Source of the DNA: Pseudomonas fluorescens HK44
GTDB taxonomy: Bacteria > Pseudomonadota > Gammaproteobacteria > Pseudomonadales > Pseudomonadaceae
Length of the DNA stretch: 64,000 bases
Assembly: GCF_000217955.3 (NCBI RefSeq)
Contig: NZ_AFOY02000008.1
Location: forward strand, 124,001-188,000
Direction of reading: 5' to 3'
Shown: positions 46,529 through 54,286 of the stretch, piece after piece
How the letters are laid out: each line of letters starts with the position of its first letter
How positions within the stretch are numbered: position 1 is the first letter of the stretch
Made by a program: the position numbers and the translations under genes
Notes under the pieces: generated by a model
Told to the model about the DNA's origin: nothing
The model's database searches: none
The model's input: only the letters and a program-made list of their open reading frames with translations

Positions 46529-47563
46529 ATGAAAATTCTGATCGTTGGGCCCAGTTGGGTGGGTGACATGGTGATGGCGCAGACACTCTTTCAGTGTCTG
46601 AAACAGCGTCATCCTCAGTGCGAAATCGACGTGCTGGCCCCCGAGTGGAGTCGGCCGATCCTTGAGCGTATGCCCGAAGTGCGTCAGGCCTTGAGCTTTC
46701 CGCTCGGCCACGGCGTGCTGGAGCTGGCAACGCGGCGGCGGATCGGCAAGTCCCTGGCCGGCCAGTACGATCAGGCGATCTTGCTGCCCAACTCGTTGAA
46801 GTCGGCACTGGTGCCGTTCTTTGCCGGCATCCCGAAACGCACCGGTTGGCGTGGCGAGTTTCGTTACGGCCTGCTCAACGACGTGCGCACCCTCGATAAA
46901 GCGCGTTACCCGCTGATGATCGAGCGCTTCATGGCGCTCGCCTATGAGCCGGGTGCCGAGTTGCCCAAGCCGTATCCGCGTCCGAGCCTGCAAATCGACC
47001 CGACCAGCCGCGACGCCGCGCTGGCCAAGTTCGATCTGGCCCTTGATCGTCCGGTGCTGGCGCTGTGCCCGGGTGCCGAGTTCGGCGAGTCCAAGCGCTG
47101 GCCGTCGGAGCACTATGCCAAGGTCGCCGAAGCGAAAATCCGCGAAGGCTGGCAAGTCTGGTTGTTCGGCTCGAAGAACGATCACGCGGTCGGCGAAGAC
47201 ATTCGCTCGCGACTGATTCCGGGCCTGCGTGAAGAGTCGGTGAACCTCAGTGGCGCTACTTCGCTGGCCGAGGCTATCGACTTGCTGTCCTGCGCCGATT
47301 CCGTGGTGTCCAACGACTCCGGCCTGATGCACGTTGCGGCAGCGCTGAACCGTCCGCTGGTGGCGGTCTACGGCTCGACGTCGCCGGGCTTCACGCCGCC
47401 GCTCGCCGAGAAGGTCGAGATCGTTCGCCTGGGTATCGAGTGCAGCCCGTGTTTCGATCGCACCTGCCGTTTCGGTCATTACAACTGCTTGCGCCAACTC
47501 ACGCCGCAACCGGTGAACGAAGCGTTAGAACGCCTGCAAGGCGCTCCGGTAGAGGTCCGTTAA
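46529..47563 (+). CDS. waaF: ADP-heptose:LPS heptosyltransferase II (WaaF)
   Basis: A 344-residue GT9 enzyme that adds the second heptose to Kdo2-HepI of the LPS inner core on the cytoplasmic face of the inner membrane. Family segments are MKILIVGPSWVGDMVMAQTL at the N-terminus, ALCPGAEFGESKRWPSEHYA (ADP-heptose binding) and SVVSNDSGLMHVAAALNRPL. The start is the ATG at 46529; an in-frame extension of 27 residues upstream lacks homology. It leads the waaF-waaC-waaG-waaP operon; waaC starts two bases after its stop. Confidence 0.95.
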   Translation: MKILIVGPSWVGDMVMAQTLFQCLKQRHPQCEIDVLAPEWSRPILERMPEVRQALSFPLGHGVLELATRRRIGKSLAGQYDQAILLPNSLKSALVPFFAGIPKRTGWRGEFRYGLLNDVRTLDKARYPLMIERFMALAYEPGAELPKPYPRPSLQIDPTSRDAALAKFDLALDRPVLALCPGAEFGESKRWPSEHYAKVAEAKIREGWQVWLFGSKNDHAVGEDIRSRLIPGLREESVNLSGATSLAEAIDLLSCADSVVSNDSGLMHVAAALNRPLVAVYGSTSPGFTPPLAEKVEIVRLGIECSPCFDRTCRFGHYNCLRQLTPQPVNEALERLQGAPVEVR

Positions 47564-47564
47564 G

Positions 47565-48626
47565 TTGCGGGTACTGTTGATCAAGACTTCTTCGCTGGGC
47601 GACGTGATTCATGCGTTGCCGGCGTTGACCGACGCGGCACGGGCGATCCCGGGCATCAAGTTCGACTGGGTGGTGGAAGAAGGCTTCGCCGAGATCCCGA
47701 CCTGGCACCCGGCTGTCGGCAAGGTGATTCCGGTGGCGATCCGTCGCTGGCGCAGGAACCTCTGGCAAACCATCAAAAGCGGCGAGTGGAAACGCTTCAA
47801 GCAAAGCGTTCGTGCCACGAAATACGATTTGGTGATCGATGCTCAGGGTCTGCTCAAAAGCGCCTGGCTGACCCGATACGTCCGTGCCCCCGTGGCTGGG
47901 CTGGACAAAAATTCTGCCCGTGAGCCCATCGCCGCGCGCTTTTATTCGCGCCGTCTGGCGGTGGCACGTGGTCAACACGCGGTGGAGCGAGTGCGTCAGT
48001 TGTTCGCCGTGGCGCTGGGCTACGACCTGCCGCAAGGGCTTGGCGATTACGGCCTGAACGTCGAACGACTGGTCGAGTTGCCACGCAAGAATCCTTACGT
48101 GTTGTTCCTGCACGGCACGACGTGGGACACCAAGCATTGGCCGGAAGCGTATTGGCGTGAGTTGGCCGAACGCATGGGCCACCTTGGCATGGCGGTGAAA
48201 CTTCCGTGGGGCAACCCGGCCGAAAAGGCCCGGGCTGAGCGCATCGCCAAGGGGCTGCGCAATGCCGAAGTGCTGCCCAAATTGAACCTGGCCGGCGTCG
48301 CCAAAGTGCTGGCCGGTGCGCAAGCCTGCGTGGCAGTCGACACCGGTCTCGGTCATCTGGCCGCCGCGCTGGACGTGCCGACGGTGTCGCTGTTCGGCCC
48401 GACCAATCCGGGCCTGACCGGTGCCTATGGCAAAAGCCAGGTGCACCTGGCGAGTGACTTCCCGTGTGCGCCGTGCCTGCAAAAAAAATGTTCTTACCAA
48501 CCGACCGCTGACGATCAGCGTCGGTTCGATCTCAAGCGCGAGTGGCCGCTGTGCTTCACTCGCCTGAACCCCGAGCGTGTCGCGAGCCGACTGAGCACGT
48601 TGTTAATGGCTGAGGAGCTGCGCTGA
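47565..48626 (+). CDS. waaC: LPS heptosyltransferase I (WaaC)
   Basis: A 353-residue GT9 enzyme adding the first heptose to Kdo2-lipid A. It has RVLLIKTSSLGDVIHALPAL at the N-terminus, LFLHGTTWDTKHWPEAYWRE and QACVAVDTGLGHLAAALDVP in the nucleotide-sugar site. The start is TTG at 47565 with AGAGGT nine bases upstream, in line with homologues. The stop overlaps the waaG start by one base (TGATG), so they are coupled. Confidence 0.95.
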   Translation: MRVLLIKTSSLGDVIHALPALTDAARAIPGIKFDWVVEEGFAEIPTWHPAVGKVIPVAIRRWRRNLWQTIKSGEWKRFKQSVRATKYDLVIDAQGLLKSAWLTRYVRAPVAGLDKNSAREPIAARFYSRRLAVARGQHAVERVRQLFAVALGYDLPQGLGDYGLNVERLVELPRKNPYVLFLHGTTWDTKHWPEAYWRELAERMGHLGMAVKLPWGNPAEKARAERIAKGLRNAEVLPKLNLAGVAKVLAGAQACVAVDTGLGHLAAALDVPTVSLFGPTNPGLTGAYGKSQVHLASDFPCAPCLQKKCSYQPTADDQRRFDLKREWPLCFTRLNPERVASRLSTLLMAEELR

Positions 48627-49750
48627 TGCAATTGGCTTTTGTCCTTTACAAATATTTCCCGTTTGGCGGGTTGCAGCGCGATTTCATGCGCATCGCCCTG
48701 GAATGTCAGCAGCGTGGGCATCAGATCCGTGTCTATACGCTGATCTGGGAAGGCGATGTGCCGCCGGGTTTCGAAGTGCTGGTGGCGCCGGTCAAGGCGA
48801 TCTTCAATCATCGCCGTAACGAGAAGCTGACTGCCTGGATGGAAGTCGACCTGGCCAAGCGTCCGGTGGACCGGCTGATCGGCTTCAACAAAATGCCGGG
48901 GCTCGATGTCTATTACGCTGCGGATGGTTGTTTCGAGGACAAGGCGCAGACCCTGCGCAATGCTCTCTACCGGCGCTGGGGTCGCTACCGGCACTTCGCC
49001 GAGTACGAGCGCGCAGTGTTCGCCAAAGATGCGAAAACCGAAGTGTTGATGATTTCCGAAGTCCAGCAGCCGCTGTTCATCAAGCATTACGACACACCGC
49101 TTGAGCGCTTCCACCTGTTGCCACCGGGCATTGCCCTGGACCGCCGTGCGCCGGCCAATGCGGCTGAAATTCGCGCTGAATTCCGTCGCGAATTTTCCCT
49201 GGCCGACGACGACTTGTTGCTGGTGCAGATCGGGTCCGGGTTCAAGACCAAAGGTGTCGATCGCAGCCTCAAGGCGCTGGCCGCGTTGCCAGCGGAACTG
49301 CGTAAACGTACCCGGCTGTTTGTCATTGGCCAGGACGACCCCAAAGTATTCCAGCTACAGAGTGCCACGTTGGGACTCGGCGATACCGTGCAGTTCCTCA
49401 AGGGCCGCAGCGATATCCCGCGCTTCCTGCTCGGTGCCGACCTGTTGATCCACCCGGCGTACAACGAAAATACCGGGACGGTATTGCTTGAAGCGCTGGT
49501 GGCCGGCTTGCCGGTGCTGGTCAGTGCGGTGTGCGGTTATGCGCATTACATCGCCGAAGCCGACGGCGGCCTGGTGCTGGACGAACCGTTTGAACAGGCG
49601 CAACTCACGCAGTACCTGACGACCATGTTGAGCGACGACGCAGCGCGTGCGGCCTGGAGCCGTAATGGCCTGGCCTTCGCTGACACGGCCGATCTCTACA
49701 GCATGCCGCAGCACGCGGCGGATGTGATTCTGGCGGAGCAACACCGATGA
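48626..49750 (+). CDS. waaG: LPS core glycosyltransferase WaaG
   Basis: A 374-residue GT4 enzyme that adds the first outer-core hexose to heptose II; in Pseudomonas this is a GalN-type sugar. Visible are the N-terminal YKYFPFGGLQRDFMRIALEC, FNKMPGLDVYYAADGCFEDK (family signature), LVQIGSGFKTKGVDRSLKAL and the donor-binding HPAYNENTGTVLLEALVAGL. It overlaps waaC by one base and waaP by four, inside the waa operon. Family and position both support the call. Confidence 0.94.
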   Translation: MQLAFVLYKYFPFGGLQRDFMRIALECQQRGHQIRVYTLIWEGDVPPGFEVLVAPVKAIFNHRRNEKLTAWMEVDLAKRPVDRLIGFNKMPGLDVYYAADGCFEDKAQTLRNALYRRWGRYRHFAEYERAVFAKDAKTEVLMISEVQQPLFIKHYDTPLERFHLLPPGIALDRRAPANAAEIRAEFRREFSLADDDLLLVQIGSGFKTKGVDRSLKALAALPAELRKRTRLFVIGQDDPKVFQLQSATLGLGDTVQFLKGRSDIPRFLLGADLLIHPAYNENTGTVLLEALVAGLPVLVSAVCGYAHYIAEADGGLVLDEPFEQAQLTQYLTTMLSDDAARAAWSRNGLAFADTADLYSMPQHAADVILAEQHR

Positions 49751-50553
49751 AGTTGATTCTTGCCGAACCGTTCAAGAGCCTTTGGGCCGGGCGCGATGCG
49801 TTCACCGAAGTCGAAGGCCTGAAGGGCGAGGTTTACCGTGAGCTCGAAGCTCGCCGGACCCTGCGCACCGAAGTGGCCGGGAACGGCTTCTTTGTGAAAA
49901 TTCACCGGGGCATTGGCTGGGGCGAGATTTTCAAGAATCTGCTCACTGCCAAGCTGCCGGTGCTCGGTGCCGGCCAGGAATGGCGGGCCATTCAGCGTTT
50001 GCAGGAAGTTGGTGTGCCGACCATGACCGCCGTCGCTTACGGCGAGCGCGGCAGCAACCCGGCGGACCAGCACTCGTTTATCGTCACCGAAGAACTGGCG
50101 CCGACCATCAGCCTGGAAGACTTCAGCATCGATTGGGTCAAGCAGCCGCCAGAGCCAAAACTCAAGTGGGCGCTGATTGCCGAAGTGGCGCGCATGACCG
50201 GCATGATGCACCGCGCCGGGGTCAATCACCGCGACTGCTACATCTGCCACTTTCTGCTGCACACCGATAAACCGGTGAAGGCCGATGATTTCAAGCTTTC
50301 GGTGATCGATTTGCACCGTGCCCAGACCCGCCGGGCGATCACCCGGCGCTGGCGTAACAAGGATCTGGCGGCGTTGTATTTCTCGGCGCTGGATATCGGC
50401 CTGACACGGCGCGACAAGTTGCGTTTTCTCAAAGGTTACTTCCAGCAGCCCTTGCGTCAGATTCTGCGCGAAGAGGCATCGTTGCTGGTGTGGCTCGAGG
50501 GCAAGGCCAGCAAGCTTTATGAGCGCAAACAGCGCTATGGAGATGCGCTTTGA
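49747..50553 (+). CDS. waaP: LPS core heptose(I) kinase WaaP
   Basis: A 268-residue cytoplasmic kinase that phosphorylates heptose I of the inner core; the phosphates cross-link LPS through divalent cations and are essential in P. aeruginosa. The kinase-like catalytic loop is GVNHRDCYICHFLLH. The metal-binding aspartate lies in LSVIDLHRAQ, and GNGFFVKIHRG carries the ATP-site lysine. It starts inside the end of waaG (ATGA) and overlaps the next gene start. In PAO1 two more small kinase genes follow (wapP, wapQ); here neither is present between waaP and the next gene. Confidence 0.95.
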   Translation: MKLILAEPFKSLWAGRDAFTEVEGLKGEVYRELEARRTLRTEVAGNGFFVKIHRGIGWGEIFKNLLTAKLPVLGAGQEWRAIQRLQEVGVPTMTAVAYGERGSNPADQHSFIVTEELAPTISLEDFSIDWVKQPPEPKLKWALIAEVARMTGMMHRAGVNHRDCYICHFLLHTDKPVKADDFKLSVIDLHRAQTRRAITRRWRNKDLAALYFSALDIGLTRRDKLRFLKGYFQQPLRQILREEASLLVWLEGKASKLYERKQRYGDAL

Positions 50554-52010
50554 TGCGTTTGTCTGAACTGAAAGACCTCGGTCGCACGCCTGGCCTGCCA
50601 TTGAGCATAGAGCTGGCGGACGCCGCAGGGCCGGGCCAGTTGCAACTGCTCAGCGTGCTGCGGGTTCTGCCGGGCCAGCGTTATGTAGGCGCCGCTGTTT
50701 GGCGTGGACGTCCGGTGCTGGCCAAACTGCTGGTGGGTAGCAAGGCTGCCAGGCATTTTCAGCGTGAGTTGGATGGCGTACGCCTGCTCGCGGCTCAAGG
50801 GTTGACCACGCCGTTGTTGTTGGCCGATGGCTTGAAAGACGGCGAGGGTGGCTGGCTGCTGTTCGAATTTCTCGAAGGCGCCGAAAGTCTCGGCGACGCC
50901 TGGAAACAGGTCGAAGCACTGCCGGCGCTGGCGGACGAGCAAGCGGCAGTGTTGGCCGAGGCGCTGGCGGCCATCGGTCAATTGCACAGCAAGGGCCTGT
51001 GGCAGGAAGACTTGCACCTGGACAACTTGCTGCGCCACGGCGGCCAGCTGTACTTGATCGATGGTGCGGGTATTCGTGTCGAGCAGGCGGGGCAGCCGTT
51101 GTCCCGACAGAAAGTCCTGGAAAACCTCGGGGTGTTTTTCGCCCAGTTGCCCAAATCGCTTGAGCCGTTCACCGAAGAATTGCTGGTGTATTACCTGTTG
51201 AGCAACGGCGAGCACGCCTTGCCACTGGAAGCTTTGCAGAAGCAGGTCGACAAGGTCCGCAGTTGGCGTTTGAAAGACTTTCTGATCAAGGTCGGTCGTG
51301 ACTGCACGTTGTTCAGCGTGCAGCGCGGGGCGTTCAGTTTGCGCGCGATTCGTCGCGAAGAAGAAGCGGCCATGCTGCCGGTGCTGGCGCAGGCCGATGC
51401 CTTGCTCGATCAGGGGCATCTGTACAAGACCGGCGGCGCGGCGAGTGTTGGCAAGGTCGAGGTGGCGGGTCGCACGCTGCTGGTCAAACGCTACAACATC
51501 AAGGGCGTTGCTCATTGGCTCAAGCGCTTCTGGCGCCCGAGCCGTGCCTGGCATTCTTGGCGCGAAGGCAATCGCCTGGCATTCCTCGGCATTGCCACCC
51601 CGAAACCGCTGGCGCTGCTGGAAAAGCGTTTTCTCTGGTTGCGCAGTCGGGCCTATCTGGTTACCGAGTATTTGTCGGGGCCGGACATCATCGAGCGCTT
51701 TGCGCCGTTCGTTGAGAGCGGTGATGCGCCTGAAGCCGAGTTGCTGGCGCTTGATCACTTGTTTGCCGAGCTGATTCGCGAGCGCATCAGTCATGGGGAT
51801 TTCAAGGGGCATAATCTGTTTTGGGACAAGGATCGCTGGTCGTTGATTGACCTGGATTCGATGTGTCAGCACGGTTCGGCCAGTAGTTTCGCTCCGGCGT
51901 ATGCGCGGGATCGGGCGCGGTTCATGCGTAACTGGCCTGAGAGCAGTGCGCTGTATCGAGTGATTGATCAGCGTTTGCCTAGAAGTGCTGACGTTGGGCA
52001 GTTTGGTTAG
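50553..52010 (+). CDS. LPS kinase-like InaA-family protein (PA5006-like)
   Basis: A 485-residue protein with two kinase-like halves. The N-terminal half has HSKGLWQEDLHLDNLLRHGG and YLIDGAGIRVEQAGQPLSRQ, a catalytic-loop-like segment with the metal aspartate. The C-terminal half has LIRERISHGDFKGHNLFWDK then WSLIDLDSMCQHG, a clear HGDxKxxN loop. It probably phosphorylates core sugars or supports their modification. The start is the ATG at 50553, overlapping the waaP stop (TGATG), with GGAG ten bases upstream. It is the last gene before the accessory DUF3800 gene. The exact substrate is unknown. Confidence 0.8.
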   Translation: MRLSELKDLGRTPGLPLSIELADAAGPGQLQLLSVLRVLPGQRYVGAAVWRGRPVLAKLLVGSKAARHFQRELDGVRLLAAQGLTTPLLLADGLKDGEGGWLLFEFLEGAESLGDAWKQVEALPALADEQAAVLAEALAAIGQLHSKGLWQEDLHLDNLLRHGGQLYLIDGAGIRVEQAGQPLSRQKVLENLGVFFAQLPKSLEPFTEELLVYYLLSNGEHALPLEALQKQVDKVRSWRLKDFLIKVGRDCTLFSVQRGAFSLRAIRREEEAAMLPVLAQADALLDQGHLYKTGGAASVGKVEVAGRTLLVKRYNIKGVAHWLKRFWRPSRAWHSWREGNRLAFLGIATPKPLALLEKRFLWLRSRAYLVTEYLSGPDIIERFAPFVESGDAPEAELLALDHLFAELIRERISHGDFKGHNLFWDKDRWSLIDLDSMCQHGSASSFAPAYARDRARFMRNWPESSALYRVIDQRLPRSADVGQFG

Positions 52011-52157
52011 GCGGGAGTGCAAAATCAAAATGGTGTCTCGAAGCATCAGGTGTCTTGGTGTGCACATAGAAGGTCAATAAAAAGGATCGAGAAATGGCGT
52101 GCTTTGGTTCTCAACTACTAGTGTACGTACTCGAAAAAGCTAGGGATTAATAACTCC

Positions 52158-53036
52158 ATGCCAAACCCCACCTTGCCATCCCAACAGTTTTTCCTCTTTG
52201 AGAGCGAAACTGAAGCCGAATCAAGTGCTGAGGCACAGAAGTTATTGCCTCCCAAAGGGAAATACAGCGATTTCATTATCTATGTTGATGAAAGCGGTGA
52301 TCATGGGATGCAGACGTTGGATATCAACTACCCAATGTTTGTTTTGGCGTTTTGTGTTTTTCATAAAAGACACTATTGTGAAAAGGTTATTCCAGCGCTG
52401 CAAAAATTCAAGTTCAATCATATGGGGCATGATTTGATCGGTTTGCATGAGTTGGAAATCCGTAAGGAGAAGGGCGCGTTTTCTAGCTTGTTCACATCTC
52501 GGCAGCACAAGCATGCCTTTCTCGACGAGTTAACTAATATCATCGAGGAGAGCAATTTTATATTGATTAGTTGCGTGATCGATAAGGCGAGCCTTCGCGA
52601 TAAGCAAGGTCCGGTTCATAATCCTTACCATGTGGCGCTAGGGTTTTGTCTGGAAACCCTCTACGAGTTTCTGAAGGAAAAAAATCAAGAGAGTGCTCTG
52701 ACTCATGTGATTTTCGAGCGTCGAGGGAAAAAGGAGGATAACGAACTGGAGTTGGAGTTTCGCCGTATGTGCGATGGAGCTAACCGTTTGGGTATCCAGC
52801 TTCCATTTGACATTGTTTTTGCTACCAAACAAGTGAATTCCACGGGGCTTCAACTGGCTGACCTTGTTGCAAGGCCAATTGGAATGAGCGTTTTGCGGGC
52901 AGGCCAAGAAAATCGCGCATTTGATGTGCTCAAGCGCAAATTCTACTGCAGTGGTGGGCGTAACAATGTAGGAGAGGGTTTTGAAAACTGGGGTTTGAAG
53001 ATTTTCCCTCTCCCAGAAAGCGAAAAGCCCCGGTGA
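52158..53036 (+). CDS. DUF3800 domain protein (accessory)
   Basis: A 292-residue DUF3800 protein. The family start YVDESGDHG (residues 42-50) carries conserved acidic residues of an RNase H-like fold. Later conserved parts are IGLHELEIRKEKGAF, HVIFERRGKKEDNELELEFR and the C-terminal TKQVNSTGLQLADLVARPIG, where LQLADLVA is typical. Family members are scattered through mobile and defence-associated regions; an enzymatic role is assumed but not known. The gene is visibly AT-richer than the LPS genes on both sides and interrupts the waa/wap cluster, which marks it as acquired. It has a 147-base gap upstream. Its stop codon lies inside a hairpin (53023-53049). Confidence 0.8.
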   Translation: MPNPTLPSQQFFLFESETEAESSAEAQKLLPPKGKYSDFIIYVDESGDHGMQTLDINYPMFVLAFCVFHKRHYCEKVIPALQKFKFNHMGHDLIGLHELEIRKEKGAFSSLFTSRQHKHAFLDELTNIIEESNFILISCVIDKASLRDKQGPVHNPYHVALGFCLETLYEFLKEKNQESALTHVIFERRGKKEDNELELEFRRMCDGANRLGIQLPFDIVFATKQVNSTGLQLADLVARPIGMSVLRAGQENRAFDVLKRKFYCSGGRNNVGEGFENWGLKIFPLPESEKPR

Positions 53037-53049
53037 AACTCACCGAGGC
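53023..53049 (-). terminator. Hairpin with T-tract on the minus strand
   Basis: Read on the minus strand, GCCTCGGTGA-GTT-TCACCGGGGC is followed by TTTT. It can end leftward transcripts from the DUF6124 gene and also forms a stem at the end of the DUF3800 mRNA, whose stop is at 53034-53036. Confidence 0.65.
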
Positions 53050-53221
53050 CGCAACGCCGACCGGGATCCCCCAGTCCATTTGCGGCAGAGTCTATGTCGA
53101 CAGCCCTACGCTGTCAATGTGGGGCCCAGAAGCAATATCAACTGAAAGACCGGTATCGGGTCTTCATTGAGTGTGTCTGACTCTCTAGGGCTTAGGGTAC
53201 ATAATCTCGCATCCAAGTGTT

Positions 53222-53332
53222 GGATCGCTCCCATGCTCTGCGTGGGAATGCGTCCTGTGACGCTCTGCGTCACGTGGTGAAGGGACGCGGAGCGTCCAGG
53301 GCGGCATTCCTTTGCTGCGCGTGGGAGCGACC
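53222..53332. repeat. Multi-hairpin intergenic repeat of about 110 bases
   Basis: The element starts GATCGCTCCCATGCTCTGCG and ends CGCGTGGGAGCGACC. Inside are TGACGCTCTGCGTCA (53258-53272) and GGACGCGGAGCGTCC (53283-53297), each a small hairpin. It matches in style a known long interspersed repeat of fluorescens-group genomes (GTGGGAATGC...GACGCTCTGCGTC...). It lies between the DUF3800 and DUF6124 genes. Nothing else is seen in 53050-53401. Confidence 0.65.
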
Positions 53333-53401
53333 GCAATCATTCGCGGATATGCACAGATCAAAACGGTGGGACGGGCCGGGCGACCCTCCCACCGTGGGGT
53401 G

Positions 53402-53773
53402 TTACGGTGCCTCTGGCTGATCGTAATTATCCAGCGCCCGATTCACCAACAGTTCCCCCAACGAAACCATCTGCTGAATCACCAGTACCACATGCCGGCG
53501 CGTGCCTTCGAGTTCGAACGCCAGATCGCTGGCCAGCACATTGACCGAGGCGAGTGTTTCCGAGGCATGCGCCAGCAGGGTTTCGTTATCCAGATCGGGG
53601 ATGACCGCGAAGATGTTGGAGGGACGTTTGTCGGGCAGGTTACCCTTGTCGAACGGTGGCTTGAGGTAGTGATCCAGCGCCCGCTCGGCGGCGTCGTGGA
53701 GTTTGTTGGAGTCGGTGGAAGCGTACGGGGAAGTGCTTGGGGTTTCAGGGGGATTTGGAGTGACTTTATGCAT
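53402..53773 (-). CDS. DUF6124 family small Pseudomonas protein
   Basis: A 123-residue protein of the Pseudomonas DUF6124 family; function unknown. The family start MHKVTPNPPETPSTSPYAST is clear, followed by helices KLHDAAERALDHYL and ETLLAHASETLASVNVLASD and the conserved end VLVIQQMVSLGELLVNRALD. No enzyme motif, signal peptide or membrane segment is seen. It resembles the DUF3077-type protein at 31349 in size, proline-rich start and helical make-up. The ATG at 53773 has AGGAG upstream. It carries the same kind of structured leader. Confidence 0.75.
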   Translation of the reverse strand: MHKVTPNPPETPSTSPYASTDSNKLHDAAERALDHYLKPPFDKGNLPDKRPSNIFAVIPDLDNETLLAHASETLASVNVLASDLAFELEGTRRHVVLVIQQMVSLGELLVNRALDNYDQPEAP

Positions 53774-53796
53774 GATCAAGCTCCTAGAGTAGTGGG

Positions 53797-53903
53797 GCTG
53801 CCACCGTCCGCGGTCAAACGAATTAGGGTGGCAACTGTACGCGGGTTGACCGACCGGGACTCTAGGAACCCGGCATACCCGAAGGTATCCCGCGCACAGC
53901 TGC
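53797..53903 (-). promoter_or_regulatory. Structured 5' leader of the DUF6124 gene (copy A)
   Basis: Read on the minus strand, P1 pairs GCAGCTGTGCGCGGG (53903-53889) with CCCGCGTACAGTTGC (53845-53831), 15 of 15 positions with two G-U pairs. Inside lie P2 (ATACC-TTCG-GGTAT, 53888-53875) and P3 (CCGGG, 10-base loop, CCCGG, 53873-53854). The 3' arm of P1 overlaps a second possible stem: GTTGCCACC (53835-53827) with GGTGGCAGC (53805-53797). The start codon follows at 53773. An intrinsic terminator (AGCGTC, GACGCT and a T-run, 53958-53926) lies just upstream on the same strand and insulates the unit. Confidence 0.7.
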
Positions 53904-53925
53904 CATAGCATGAAATGACAGACAT

Positions 53926-53958
53926 AAAAAAAGCGTCTGCTCATGATCAGTGGACGCT
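53926..53958 (-). terminator. Intrinsic terminator upstream of the DUF6124 leader
   Basis: On the minus strand AGCGTC, a 15-base loop and GACGCT are followed by a run of T residues (53932-53926). No leftward gene lies directly upstream, so it may be part of the regulatory leader or the end of a lost gene. It ends 22 bases before the P1 stem. Confidence 0.6.
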
Positions 53959-54189
53959 GTGCGCCTAGAGTGTACACGGACGGTCAAACCCGGTCGCTGA
54001 ATGGGCAGCGACCACCAGAGACTAGTCACGCGGCTTCCCACCAGCAACCTGAAAAACATGTCGGATGCTTCCCTGAAACCTACAGGCTTTATAAACATCG
54101 TTCTTTTTGTCGTCGTCGCTTGCTGTGTCCTGTTGAATATGAACTTTGTGCGTCAAACAACCTCTGGGTCATTCCCGCCATCTTTACGC

Positions 54190-54195
54190 TATAAT
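54190..54195 (+). promoter_or_regulatory. Candidate -10 box of the wap operon promoter
   Basis: A perfect TATAAT lies about 90 bases upstream of the GTG start at 54287. The -35 region (around 54167-54172) is poor, so an activator or extended element may help. Small hairpins (CTCGC/GCGAG and GGCG/CGCC) follow in the leader. This promoter would drive the carbamoyltransferase-to-glycosyltransferase operon separately from the waaF operon. Confidence 0.45.
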
Positions 54196-54286
54196 CCCGC
54201 CCTTTAGCTGTTTCTCGCCCTTTTGCGAGGACACATTATTTCCAGGCGCACGTCGCCTGCATGCAGACTTAAGAGGCTAGACCCCT

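Noticed and set aside
53222..53332. Repeated short hairpins, considered as a CRISPR array
   Set aside because: No constant repeat with unique spacers; the pattern is that of a dispersed intergenic element and there are no cas genes.
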